28,872 bases of DNA from Mnemiopsis leidyi (lineage: Eukaryota; Ctenophora; Tentaculata; Lobata; Bolinopsidae), in contig JH154085.1 of the NCBI GenBank assembly GCA_000226015.1, positions 110,932 to 139,803 of the forward strand. Direction: 5' to 3'. This document shows, piece by piece, positions 1 to 9,900 of this stretch. The stretch's first letter is position 1, and each line of letters starts with the position of its first letter. The position numbers and the translations under genes are program-made. Under the pieces are notes generated by a model. That model did not search any database. It was not told the origin of the DNA and was given only the letters and a program-made list of their open reading frames with translations.

Positions 1-49
1 TGTGTCGTGTGTCGTGTGTCGTGTCGTGTGTGTCGTGTGTGTGTGTGTG

Positions 50-127
<78 letters not shown>
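1..127. repeat. (GT)n microsatellite
   Basis: A GT dinucleotide tract, interrupted by GTC units in the first 57 bases and then uninterrupted to about position 127. The open frame across it (Val-Cys repeats) is only a consequence of the repeat. By position it most likely lies in an intron of the ABCC-type gene whose next visible exon begins at 586. The stretch from 128 to 585 shows nothing else I recognise. Confidence 0.97.
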
Positions 128-129
<2 letters not shown>

Positions 130-585
130 CGGTCGGTTTGTGAGAAGTTCAACTCCAGAGTCCATTCTAAACTATAGTAGACTACATTGCTGAGCAAGGC
201 AAGCAGGATATAATATCGTGTGTGAATATGTGACAAGCATTCTCCTGCGTATATGACACGAGCAAGTTGTTGCTATATTTGGACAAGTCACATCACAGAT
301 ATTCTTACTTAAACTCCATTAATTATTAAAGGCAGTTTCGTAGCCAACAGGACGAAATATGCTGTAAGACGGTGTTATGATTTCTTGTGTGTCCGATACC
401 TTGCAGTTAGAGATAGTTATAAATGAAAAGAGAAAATGAGATGACGATAAATGCTGACCTTACAGAAGTAGTTATACTGCCTATTCCCTTAATCTTAAGT
501 CTTAGTCTTAAGTCTGTATACTATATCTGTATATGGTGGCAATGTAATATATATTATAGTCTATATATACCACACAACAATTCAG

Positions 586-3500
586 GCTGACCAGGAACCC
601 CAGCTCCGGAACATCACATTTAGTGTGGAGCCAGGAACTAAGATCGGTGTTGGGAGCTCTCAGAACGGAGGGAAGAACTTTATAGTTCCTCTTATATTTA
701 GGTAAGTGTAACTAGTAACTACGTTACCTTGGCAACATAGTGTGTCTATGTTACCATGGAAACATTATGTAGGTGTTTAAATGTTGCTATGTACGTTACA
801 ATAGTACCATGGTTACATTGTGTGTAAATGTCGTTACAAGTGCGTTACCAGGCACGTGGGAACTGAACAAAGTCGGTGAGGCAGGTGTAGTAAAACAGGT
901 CATTATAGTCGCTCCTAAGTTCACCATTCTTTATAGCCTGTAATTTGTTTTCGATAACAACCCATATATCTCTCTCTAAAGCTTGTAATCGCAGTCCCCC
1001 AGTATCATTAAGTTACAATGAACTAAGTCCGGTAATGACTGCACGTGAACTTACAGGTCACTAAGGACTTCTTGTCCTGTAAATCGTAAATACCGGTCTT
1101 GTTCATGACTCCTGCTACTATATCTGGACGTTAATATGCAATTTTTTTGTCTCGTACGGCGGGATATATTTCACAACATCTTGAAACTGAGCGACGCATC
1201 AAATAGCTGGTCTTTAACCAACACATCAAATAGCTATTCACCGAAATAAGATCCCAGTAAACTATAGGTAGATATATGACATTAAATGAGATGAGAGAAA
1301 CAATTCACAAGTTAAGACAAGTTAAGATGAAAAGTTTAGAAAAGTTTTAGATATCAAGATCAGATGAGTTTCTATAAGTTGAACTGATAATGAGATAAAT
1401 TTTCATAAGCTTAGATAAGTTAAGATGAATTTCAATAAGTTTAGATGACATCACAGTAGTATCTGTAGTCCCAAAATTCAGACCTACAAAGACTTGTCAC
1501 TCGATCGTCAAAACGTAAAGGCTTCGTTACATGGGTGATGTAATGCTATGTGATGTAATGATATGTGCATTATGTGTGGTGTAATATTTTAAGTTGTGTA
1601 ATATTTTAAGTTTTGATATGTGCAATGTGATGGGACCTCACACCTACACGCCCCCCATTGTTTAAAAGATCAAAGAATTGTGTCCCTCAGCTCGATGATT
1701 CTAACCGGGGGATTACATTCCTCCTAATTTTAGTGCTCTTCAAATCACGCACCGGATCGCACACTGCACAGCCGTTATCATTATGGATATGTTTCATTAA
1801 GTCATTAATCATCTAAATTTTTTAGAGTGAAATCGTTGGGTTTGACTTTTTAGACGAATAGTCCTTGGTACAACTTTTTCTTTAAGAAATTAGTTTATAC
1901 AGAAAATATACTGAACGTCAATTTGTTTAATTATTTCATGAATATCTTTCGCTAGTCTGTCTGGATTAAACTTTAAAACATCACCAATATCCATTAAAAC
2001 AGTCTTTATACAGGAGCTTACACGTACATAACGGTGACATAAAGATTGACGACTGCCACACAAAATCTCTCTCGCTGGAAGATTTGAGGAAATCCATCGG
2101 ATTTGTACCCACCGACCCACCTGTATTCAAAGGAACAATTCGGTAAAGGAACTTTTTTATCTCCTACTTGTCTTACTATTAAATAGTTTATCGCATCTTG
2201 TGTGTCTATTGTTATGTTCTCTAGTGTTTTATCTTATCTCTCCGAAGTGGGCAAAATAGGTTGTTTGCGAATTGCGCCTGGCAGTTCAATTGCGGAGTTG
2301 ATGAATCCGGATTTTTTAAACCAAATTGAAACCACTTGGGACAAAATTGGGGCAGTTTTGGGACAGTTGTATTTGGGTCAAATTTCATTCTCTGGCGACT
2401 TTTGAAGGTTGACTATGATTGGTAGGGACAATGTGAAGAACGTTGTCTAGAACGTTCACAATCACTGTCCCATGTTTGCTTTCAAAAATCAGGATACTCA
2501 GGAGAAAACTTTGGAAAATTTTGGAACCAGGCCATAGTGGACGTTCTAGACGACCCAGGGCCACCAAAATTTGCAGGGACACTTGTAAGATCGATAAAAA
2601 CGTAAATCAATCCGTTTTGCGACATCTCGGAAACTTTCAAAATATTGTTAATTTTTTTCATTGCGTTCATTTTTGGAATCTGGGGCATCATTTCGGGCTA
2701 CCAAAGGTCAGGTCCTCTTCACATTGTTCCTACCAATCATATTCAACCTTTAAAAGTCGCCGGAACACGGTCTAAGTGCCCAAATCACTGTCCCAAGTTT
2801 GGTTCCAAAAATCAGGATACTCAGGAGAAAGCTTAGGACAACATTGCAACCAAGCCATTGTGGACGTTCTAGGGCCTCCAAGATTTGCAGGAAAACTTGT
2901 AAGATCGATACAAACATAAATCAATCGGTTTTGGGACATTTCGGGATCTTTCAAAAAATTGTTCATTTTTGTTTATTCCGTTCAATCTGGGAATCTGGGG
3001 TATGATATCTGCTAGTTGCATGTAAAATGCCCTTTCTATACCCAGTACCTATCAAACTTAATCAGAGAAAATTGCTGGAATCCGTTCTGAAGCCCTAATT
3101 CACTGTTCCAATTCGGTTCCAACTTTTTGGATTCATCTACAGCAATTGCGGCGTAGCAGGGGTGTATCAGATAAGTTGCCATGGTGATTATCTAGTGGAA
3201 TTCGATCATCGGTCCACTCTATCATTGATGAAAATATTTGAGGTCATTTCGATCGCCGTGCATCGACGTCAGCTTAAAAAAAGGGCCGATATATTAATTT
3301 AATAAGCTGTGCCGTATGCCAGTCACAGAGTTATTCTTTCGAACGTTTTTACGGAACGCGCGACTTAAATTTACTAGTAAATACAGTGTTGAATCATCGA
3401 CTTTTTGTGCGCGCGCACTTCACAACATGTGCTAACCGCGTGTATTGGAGAGGTCGTTTCTAATCGTACAGTTGTAGTCAACCTACACTATATGATGAGC

Positions 3501-4410
3501 TGAGTAAAGAGGGTGAAAGCTGATCTTAAGAATATTTGTATTTTAGTTATTAAAGTCAGTAAACTCATCGGTCGTAAGTTACTAAGTTATCGAAAATTAT
3601 CACACTCCCATTTGTTTGCTAATAGTAATCGTACATTATATTATCAAATATGCATCGCCGATAATCATGAAGTTGTAATTTCATAACAGGTACAATCTGG
3701 ATCCGAATGAGAAATACTCAGACGAGGAACTATGGGAGGCTTTATCAAAAGTATCCCTGAAAAATTTGATCTCGGACCTTCCTGGTGGACTACAGTCTGA
3801 CGATGGTAAATTCTTAGATCTACGGGATGTATTAGGAATGGACTCCATTCCGAATGGAGTCATGCATTATGCATATTAACCATTGAATAAAAGTCCTGCA
3901 TTCAAAAATATTTATATGAACTCTTTTTTCAGTTTACAATTTCGACCGGGAAGCAAGGAGACTACTCTACTTAGCCATGATGCTTCTTAACCGCTTCAAC
4001 ATCATTGTAGTCGAAGAACCCAAAATCATCTCTAATACAGAACTGCTTAATGCATTTACAAAGGTATTTGTTTTGGTAATCCAAGAGACTAACCTAGGTC
4101 GTTGGACGTCACTCTAAACATATGCAACAATTTTATGTTTAAATTTTGATATTTTGCATCCGAAACTGAAACAATTGTCAATGTTTGATGTTGCATCCGC
4201 AACTTTTCTCAGGTCCTGGACGAAGACCTGTCCAACACAACTAGGATAGTAATAGGTCAAAGATCTGACACCCTGCTATCATGCGAGCAAGTCCTGCTGC
4301 TCAACCAAGGTCGTATTGCCTCACTAGGAACCAAGTCTGAGTTAGAAGAAGGGGGATGTCCGCACTATGGTACTTTGAGGAGATCCTCCAGACTTGTCAG
4401 TGCTTCTTGA
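586..4410 (+). CDS. ABCC-family transporter, C-terminal nucleotide-binding domain with degraded catalytic motifs (partial, 3' end)
   Basis: Five plus-strand exons join in phase: 586-701, 2014-2142, 3690-3805, 3933-4063 and 4213-4410 (TGA at 4408-4410). Together they give 690 nt, 229 residues plus stop; earlier exons lie left of the window. The order matches the second ATP-binding domain of ABCC/MRP proteins: a strand like NVSFHIEPGEKVGI, a Walker A position, the motif region before IRxNLDP, the family-typical EYSDEELWEAL-like helix, a signature region, Walker B and a final GRIA-like strand. Every ATP motif is altered. Walker A reads SSQNGGKNF (Gly-Lys kept, Ser/Thr lost). The Q-loop Gln position reads VPTDP. 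The signature reads NFDREAR in place of a VGQ/GGQ motif. Walker B ends IIVVEE. The H-loop His reads IGQRS. Exon frames and GT-AG sites are all intact, which argues against a simple pseudogene. Family assignment is firm; orthology is not resolved. Confidence 0.85.
702..2013 (+). other. Intron of ABCC-type gene with low-complexity tracts
   Basis: GT-AG intron joining phase-2 exon ends (donor GTAAGT at 702, acceptor CAG at 2011-2013). It contains three RFX X-box-like inverted motifs between 723 and 816, a degenerate TAAGTTAAGATGAA-like low-complexity tract at about 1280-1445, and a TGATGTAATG-rich tract at about 1530-1630. I see no coding exon in it: the Walker A exon joins directly in phase to the exon at 2014. 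Confidence 0.75.
2394..3125. repeat. Composite inverted and tandem repeat in ABCC intron
   Basis: A 44-bp segment at 2394-2437 recurs in inverted orientation at 2718-2761 with few mismatches. Between and beyond these, a segment of about 230 bp starting near 2459 recurs directly about 323 bp later (2782-3004). A third, degenerate partial copy covers about 3073-3125. All lie in the intron between exons 2014-2142 and 3690-3805. Overlapping open frames in this block on both strands share the same peptide pieces because of the repeat, and I do not regard them as genes. It looks like a decayed non-autonomous element that duplicated in tandem; no transposase was seen. Confidence 0.8.
3126..3689. other. 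Remainder of ABCC intron, no feature recognised
   Basis: AT-rich intronic sequence up to the acceptor at 3687-3689 (ACAG). It contains a short GCGCGCGCAC patch near 3410. I recognise no exon or repeat here. Confidence 0.6.
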
Positions 4411-4944
4411 AGAGCAGGAACTTTTACTTAATTAACTGGTTATCCTTAATTAACTTGTTCTATTTCCTTCTTATGCTGTTGATCTTAAGAATCGTATTTT
4501 TTATTTCCGTGGAGCTTATTCAAGGCTTTCAAGTCTATACCTCTATGATATGGTCTATGGATTCTTTATGCTATAGCTTTTCTTCATGACAAGCAGTAAA
4601 ATTTCACGATTTTTGACATTTTCAGTTCAAACAGTATTTTTAATTTTAACGTTTATTCAAACAGTGTATATTTTTTAAATTTTTTCATAGACTATTAGTA
4701 TTCAATTCAATGTGAATCAATTGTCCGACCAAGTCCAACAGAATTTGTTTCCTTACCAAGTATATGATATTTCAAGCAATGTGATGTGTGCACTTGTTAC
4801 AAAAAAGCCAATTCCCTTCGATCAGTTATGAGCTCAAATTGTCATTAGCCGTCAAACCGCATCTAAGAAGCTCTGAATAACTAAGATCAAGACATAACAT
4901 TAACTTAACAACTTACGATAATTGTCTTATAATGTTTATGGGTT
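4411..4944. other. 3' flank of ABCC-type gene
   Basis: Sequence after the stop codon at 4408-4410. It is AT-rich and I did not find a canonical AATAAA signal close to the stop, so the 3' end of the transcript is not placed. An open frame at 4356-4589 overlaps the last exon in another frame and has no recognisable content. Confidence 0.5.
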
Positions 4945-5140
4945 GTTGGTGTCCGTGTACTGTGTAGTGGTATCTACCCCGACTTTCTATGGTAGAGATC
5001 GGGGGTTTGATTCCCAGATCTGCCAATCCTAGAGGAGTGCGCTAAGGGTATTAGCCTATGCAATCGACTTCGGTCGACTCAGCCGAATGACCGGAAAACC
5101 GTGATTGAGGGTAAAATGAGAAGGGTCTCTGTCACTTGGA
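4945..5140 (+). mobile_element. tRNA-derived SINE
   Basis: A tRNA-like head carries an A-box-like segment (GTGTAGTGGTA, about 4962-4972) and a good RNA polymerase III B box (GGTTTGATTCC, 5004-5014). A non-tRNA body from about 5054 follows. That body recurs, diverged, at about 27746-27802 (both carry CTATGCAATC, a GTCGACTCAGCC core and a TGATTG.GGGT block). Two dispersed copies of a body joined to a pol III head in one window is the standard SINE arrangement. The boundaries are approximate. Confidence 0.75.
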
Positions 5141-5465
5141 AAATTTTGCTTGTGAAATTGGTAAATCAGTGATCTGCTATTAGCCGACTAAATGAGCGGG
5201 TTTAATTCTAGTAACCGGCCATAATGTGGTTGTAAACACATACATATTTGATATTGTACTATAGGCGATAAGTGGCTAATAGCAAGTCGATGATCTGTCA
5301 AATAGCCGTTTTTGCTAGGCCCCGAGAAAAATGAAAAAGCCAATTAAACGCCATAAAATATTTTAACTTTAAACAACTTAACTTAAAGTCATTTAATTAG
5401 CTTGTTGAATCTAAGTTTATAAATTATAATTTAAAGTAATTAAAAACTTAATAAACTGCTACAAA

Positions 5466-5474
5466 TCCATCAAA
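5466..5474. repeat. Target-site duplication, left copy (TCCATCAAA)
   Basis: The nonamer TCCATCAAA directly abuts the left end of the foldback element and is repeated exactly at 6423-6431 at its right end. A 9-bp duplication is typical of Mutator-like elements. Confidence 0.85.
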
Positions 5475-6422
5475 GATTCTAGGTCGCTTGGCCTAAACTG
5501 GACGCTTGGCCTAACGCCTAATCATGCACTTTAGGCCAAGCGTCCAGTTAGGTCAACAGACCGTTTAGCGGTCGCTTGGCCTAATTTATTTCTCAATTGT
5601 TATTCAATGTCAATTGAAAAAAAATTGGACCAAGCGACCGAGGTCGCTTGGCCTAACACAGTTTGATATACATGCCTGAACAAGATTGCGATGTGACCCG
5701 TTACCGTGGGCGTATCAAGCAGTGGCAAAGCACGTGTTCAGAGGGCAAGAGGCTAAAGTGATCCTCATCCAGTGAGGGCCAGGGGATGTGATACTTGCGA
5801 TCGCGTTTCAGTGTCACAGTGATGCGATCTGCTAGCAAGTACCTGATCAGAGTTTGAGACTTGAGACGTGACATGAGGCATGCTGATGCCTCACACGACA
5901 TGTGGAATCACAACGACGTCTCCCTCATGCTCCTACCCCGATCTACAAACGTCGCTGAGGGCTGGCACAGAGGTTTCAACTCGATGCTATACTGCAGTAA
6001 TCCTACCCTATGGAAGTTCATCGACTGTCTCAGAGCCGAGCAATCCCTCACTGATGCCAGACACACCAAGAGACTCCTGAGGGAACGCCCAGAACCATAT
6101 TGTACCAGTTATATCAGATTGATATTTATTTTACCAGCTATATGCTTTGCTTTCTTTTTATTATCAATAAAATTTCAAAATTATCTTCAAATATTTCAAA
6201 ATTATCTTCAAAAATTTAAAGTCTTAAGGTCAACCGTCCTGGAAAGGACGCTTGGCCTAAAAACAAAGTAAAAATATTTTAGGCCAAGCGTCCGCAAGGA
6301 CGCTTGGCCTAAAAATAATTTAAAAAACTTTTTAGGCCAAGCGACCGAAATTTTAGGTACAAGTTGTTAGGCCAAGCGTCCAGTTAGGCCAAGCGTCCAG
6401 TTTGGCCAACAGACCGGGTACC
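5475..6422 (+). mobile_element. Foldback MULE-type DNA transposon, 948 bp
   Basis: The two ends are inverted copies. Reading inward, both have an 11-base end (GATTCTAGGTC at the left, GGTACCCGGTC at the right), then a TTGGCC(T)AAACTGGACGC-like run and further CTTGGCCTAA units. The arms span about 5475-5660 and 6237-6422. Each is itself built from short head-to-head GGWCGCTTGGCC / GGCCAAGCGWCC units that could fold into hairpins. The element is flanked by an exact 9-bp direct repeat. The middle encodes a piece of MULE-type transposase C-terminus. It appears non-autonomous: the transposase core is not visible. It lies between the ABCC gene and the 3' end of ATM, in tail-to-tail intergenic space. 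Confidence 0.88.
5861..6271 (+). pseudogene. MULE-type transposase C-terminal fragment
   Basis: The first ~80 residues of this 136-residue frame contain MWNHNDV, LPRSTNVAEGWHRGFNS, NPTLWKFIDCLRAEQSLTD. This series (MWN, LPRTxNxxEGWH, HPTxWKFI, EQ) is a hallmark of the C-terminal part of the MULE-type transposase-like proteins common in invertebrate genomes. The frame then runs into AT-rich sequence and the right inverted repeat. The catalytic DDE core expected upstream is missing, and 5700-5860 has stops in the matching frame. I read it as a remnant carried by the foldback element, not a working gene. Confidence 0.75.
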
Positions 6423-6431
6423 TCCATCAAA
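6423..6431. repeat. Target-site duplication, right copy (TCCATCAAA)
   Basis: Exact copy of 5466-5474, abutting the right end of the foldback element at the mirror-image position. Confidence 0.85.
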
Positions 6432-6713
6432 TAATTAGCCTGTTTAAGATGTATTGTTAAATGTTAGTTCATCTAGTGCTATTCGAATGAAATGAGACGT
6501 ACTACTACTAACGAGACGTAGTTTGAGTTTGATGTTTTAATGAAATATGTTAAAACGAACTGATTTTAACACATCTTGAAATATAAAAATAGTTATCAAA
6601 ACTTGTTTAGAAAAAGGCTGTTTAAAATGTTGGCAAACGTTTCAATAATTCACCAGCAGGAACATGTGTCCATTGTCCAACCTATAACTTAACATAACTG
6701 CTACTTCATTGCT
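6432..6713 (-). other. 3' flank of ATM; possible polyadenylation signal
   Basis: This follows the ATM stop codon in the minus direction. An ATTAAA hexamer on the minus strand at 6536-6541 is the best poly(A)-signal candidate I see, roughly 235 nt past the stop. Nothing else is recognised. Confidence 0.4.
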
Positions 6714-6835
6714 TAAATCCACGCTTGCCAGCCAACAAAGATGCGAGAAAGGTTGGCGGGATCCTGTGCTTTTCTAAATCCACGCTTGCCAGCCAACAAA
6801 GATGCGAGAAAGGTTGGCGGGATCCTGAGCTTTTC
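6714..6835 (-). repeat. 61-bp tandem duplication of the FATC-coding end of ATM
   Basis: Two adjacent 61-bp copies, 6714-6774 and 6775-6835, differ at one base. On the minus strand the copy at 6775-6835 encodes the real C-terminal residues of ATM. The second copy repeats the same sequence downstream, out of frame (61 is not a multiple of three), with the stop codon TAG at 6774-6776 on the junction. Confidence 0.95.
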
Positions 6836-6961
6836 TGATGAGATGGTTGATCTGGCCCTCCACACCCAACACAACACCTTCTTCAATACCCTCCAGCTTT
6901 CTCTTGAGGGAACCTAACACTCGCTGCGCTTGGTTGTTGATCTGCTTTGCCGTGTCTTCAT
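6774..6961 (-). other. ATM: ATM exon 45: PIKK regulatory region end and FATC domain
   Basis: The exon encodes a helix [16 protein letters not shown], then [18 protein letters not shown] and the FATC end [14 protein letters not shown] before TAG. These match human ATM (KLQEKLKGxEEGTVL; LSVGGQVNLLIQQAxDP; NLSRLFPGWKAWV). FATC binds the kinase core and in human ATM is the contact for TIP60. The acceptor is CCCAG before 6961, joined in phase 1 to exon 44. The coding end is duplicated in tandem past the stop. Confidence 0.97.
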
Positions 6962-9900
6962 CTGGGTAGAGTGAGATGTTAGATCTAGTGTAAGTATTGT
7001 AGGTTTTAGACGTAGTGAAAGTATTGTAGTGGAAGTATTGTAGGTTTTACTATTCCAGGGTTAAGCTATCAAGCTGTAATCAAGGTTCAAATATCTGCTC
7101 AGTATACATCATTTCTAGTATTCCAGGAAATAGGAGGTTTTGTACATGATTTGAGAGGCAGCTCACAAAAACAGTTTAAAACCTACCAGAAAACAATTTA
7201 CAAAACCCACCAGATTTTAATGGTTCCTGTTCTTTCTGCTGTTTTGTTTCAGTGGTAGTGTCGTTAGTACACCAGTTAAACAGAGGGTCGTGAATGAACA
7301 CCTCTATTATAGCTATCAGCAATTCTTTGTTCTCCTGAAATCGAACAACAAATTAACCTAATGAAACCTCGAACACTGGACCATGTTTGAAGCGTTAAGA
7401 TCGTCTAAAATCCCGAATAAAGTTGAGCACGCAATTTGTTGGTCCGAACTCCGGAACTTTGTTGGCCGGAATAAGTTGCTCCGAAAGTTATGTGTGCCAG
7501 AGGTTTACAGGTCCAAACTTTTAAGTTCAGGCAAACGGAAGATATCAAACATCGAGATATTAAGATATCAAACATCGAAGAGAAATTCTTATCCAAGAAA
7601 TTGTTGCATAAACGAAAATACCGGCTATAAGTATAATAAACGAGGGTATACGACGCTGCGTCCGGTCCCCGATAAACTAACCTGCAGCACTCTCATGACA
7701 TGCTCACAAGATCTCCTAAATACGCCCTCAGTTCCGGAAATCCCTAGTCCGTCCACTAAGTCACGCGTCAGTCTAAAGGGAACTTTCTCGGGGATGTGTA
7801 GCAGCTGACCCTGAGTGTGTTTTAAGGTGTTAAACTATGTAGCAGCTGACACTGAGTGTGTTTTGAGGTGTTAAACTATGGGCTTTGCCGAAAATTAGTT
7901 GGACTTACAGTCTCTCCCGGTAAACACACCAACATTGACTAACACACAAAACCTGATCTTCACCTGATCAAAAGCTACCCCCAGATCAATATGTATCAAC
8001 TCTGAAGTGGCCTTGTCAATGAGGATATTCTGGACGTGCCTATCTCCAAGTCCAACAATGTGTCCCACAATGCTGCTGGTGGCCAGACTGTAAGTGTAGT
8101 TACACTTCTGTCGGTACCACTCTGCCGGGTTGGCGAAGTTCTCCGTGAAGTAGTGTCTGAACACCGGCTTGAACTTCTCGCACTGAAGTTTGTACTCCTG
8201 CCGGGGTGTTTTGTTATAGTTGGGTATAGTTATGTAGATTACACGATAAACACGGTGATACTGTAGATTACACGTTAACTGTAGATACTGTAGATTACAC
8301 GATAACTGTAGATACTGTAGATTACACGATAACACGGTGACACGACTGTCGTGGGGAATACAGAAAAGGAATCTAGCGAATTTGTGACAAGGAAGTAAGT
8401 AAAAAGGGAAAACGATTTTTTAACAGAGCTGAAAAACTATCCAACCATGAATCCTATATTAGAAGAAACTGAATCACGAACCATGGGAAGATTTGCATGA
8501 TTTTTGTCCCTGCAAGCTTTCAGTATGGCTCTGATGTCAGAACTCTTGGTATCTCTGGGTCGGTATTTAGCATGGGCTCCATCTCTACCCCGCCCCACCA
8601 AGTATACTCCTATCGGCATTGTGTTCTCACACCACTCCACCAGACCGGACCTCTGTGACAGAGGCTGTACCTGAGGGGTGAGAGCGGGTCTGGGTAAGGG
8701 GGTGTGAATAGAGTTATGCTTCTTAGATGTACAATAACATAAAAAACATTTAAAGCGGTAAAAGAACCCCAAGTTTCAGTACCTTGTAAGTCCTCATGCT
8801 GAGGTGCTGAGTAGGCTGACGTTTGGAAAGCAGCTGGTTGGCTACACTAAACACCTGCTCCATAACCGAGTCTTGTCTCATATCATCGTTACCCTTGACC
8901 AGCTGTTTTCTTGTCACCCCGTCCGAGCAGAGAACAAACGTGACTTTAGGGAGGTTCACTCCCCCTGGTGTCTCGTACTCTGATCTGAACCCGACTACAG
9001 ATAGCAGGTGTTGTGTGTAGTCACCATCACACCGCACCTGACACGAAACACTGGCTTTAGAATGAGTAACACTTTAAATGTGAGGGTTTTCTTAAATGCA
9101 CTTTGTTACAGTTGTCCTGACATTATCACTACAAAGCGGACATGGCGTACATTGAAGTATGCAAGACTAGTGACTAGTGACGTCTGGTAGGGGCAAGTCA
9201 GGGAACAGTATGAACTCTGAAAGTGCAGAAGTTCAATTACCGGAATATCCAGGGTCATGAGAGGGAAACTGTCGATATCCGCTATCTTTGTTATCTTCAA
9301 GGTGGGGGGTATCTTCAGAGCTCGAGCTCCAGGTCTGGTGTAGTTGGGATCTGTCTTCAAGTTGTAGTTAGCCCACTCCACGTAAGCATCAGTAAGCTTG
9401 CTCATGTCGCCAACAATCTGACTGAGCTTCGGGTCGTTTACCAGACTATTCAGGATTTCTCGAGACTTGAGAGTTCGAGTCTGGGTTAATTTGACATTAG
9501 TGGGATAGAAAACCTTCATTCCGATAAGTCAACAGGACATAAAAGGAAGTTAGGAGTAAAACTATTTGTTGTTAAAGAGATGACTATGTAACAAAAAACA
9601 AACATCATGCGGAAGCTGTTTAGATCCTGGGATGTATCTGCAGTCAAGTTGAGCGTTCTTCAGGGCAAACAGTATAGGCAGTACATGGAAGGGGTGTTCC
9701 CTTGCTGTGTTGCTGATCAACTTGAAGACCAGCTGACTGAGGTTGCCTGAAGTTCCCAGTCTGGCAGCGAGCTGGTACATGGGCGGTAGCAGCTTGTAGG
9801 TGGGAATCTGGGGGACTTCCTCGGTAGCCAACTCACATAGCTCTTCTATGTGGGAGTTGTCAAACAGAAGCGAACATAACCTGAAAGGGAGGTGGGTCAA

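Larger units (their letters stand above)
7211..9480 (-). other. ATM: ATM exons 39-44: PI3K-like kinase domain
   Basis: Exons (minus): 9241-9480, 8783-9037, 8482-8670, 7964-8197, 7682-7810, 7211-7334. Seen in order: the glycine/ATP-site region with GGVNLPKV; the [12 protein letters not shown] block; [16 protein letters not shown]; the catalytic loop GLGDRHVQN (about residues 2653-2660, Asp 2655, Asn 2660); the metal-binding DLG at about 2674-2676 in [11 protein letters not shown]; and the activation segment with [20 protein letters not shown]. All residues needed for phosphotransfer are present, so an active kinase is expected. Exon 43 starts at a duplicated acceptor. The exon 41 donor is a weak GTTCGT; I chose it because it gives the same spacing as human ATM between YRP and the PVFR block. 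Confidence 0.96.

Noticed and set aside
2-193. Cysteine/valine-rich 63-codon open frame at the left edge
   Set aside because: It is only the translation of the (GT)n microsatellite.
2202-3005. Several 60-110-codon frames on both strands in the ABCC intron
   Set aside because: They overlap each other, arise from the inverted and direct repeat, lack known motifs and sit inside an intron defined by in-phase exons.
5701-5901. Minus-strand 66-codon frame inside the MULE element
   Set aside because: Overlaps the recognisable plus-strand transposase fragment and has no motif of its own.
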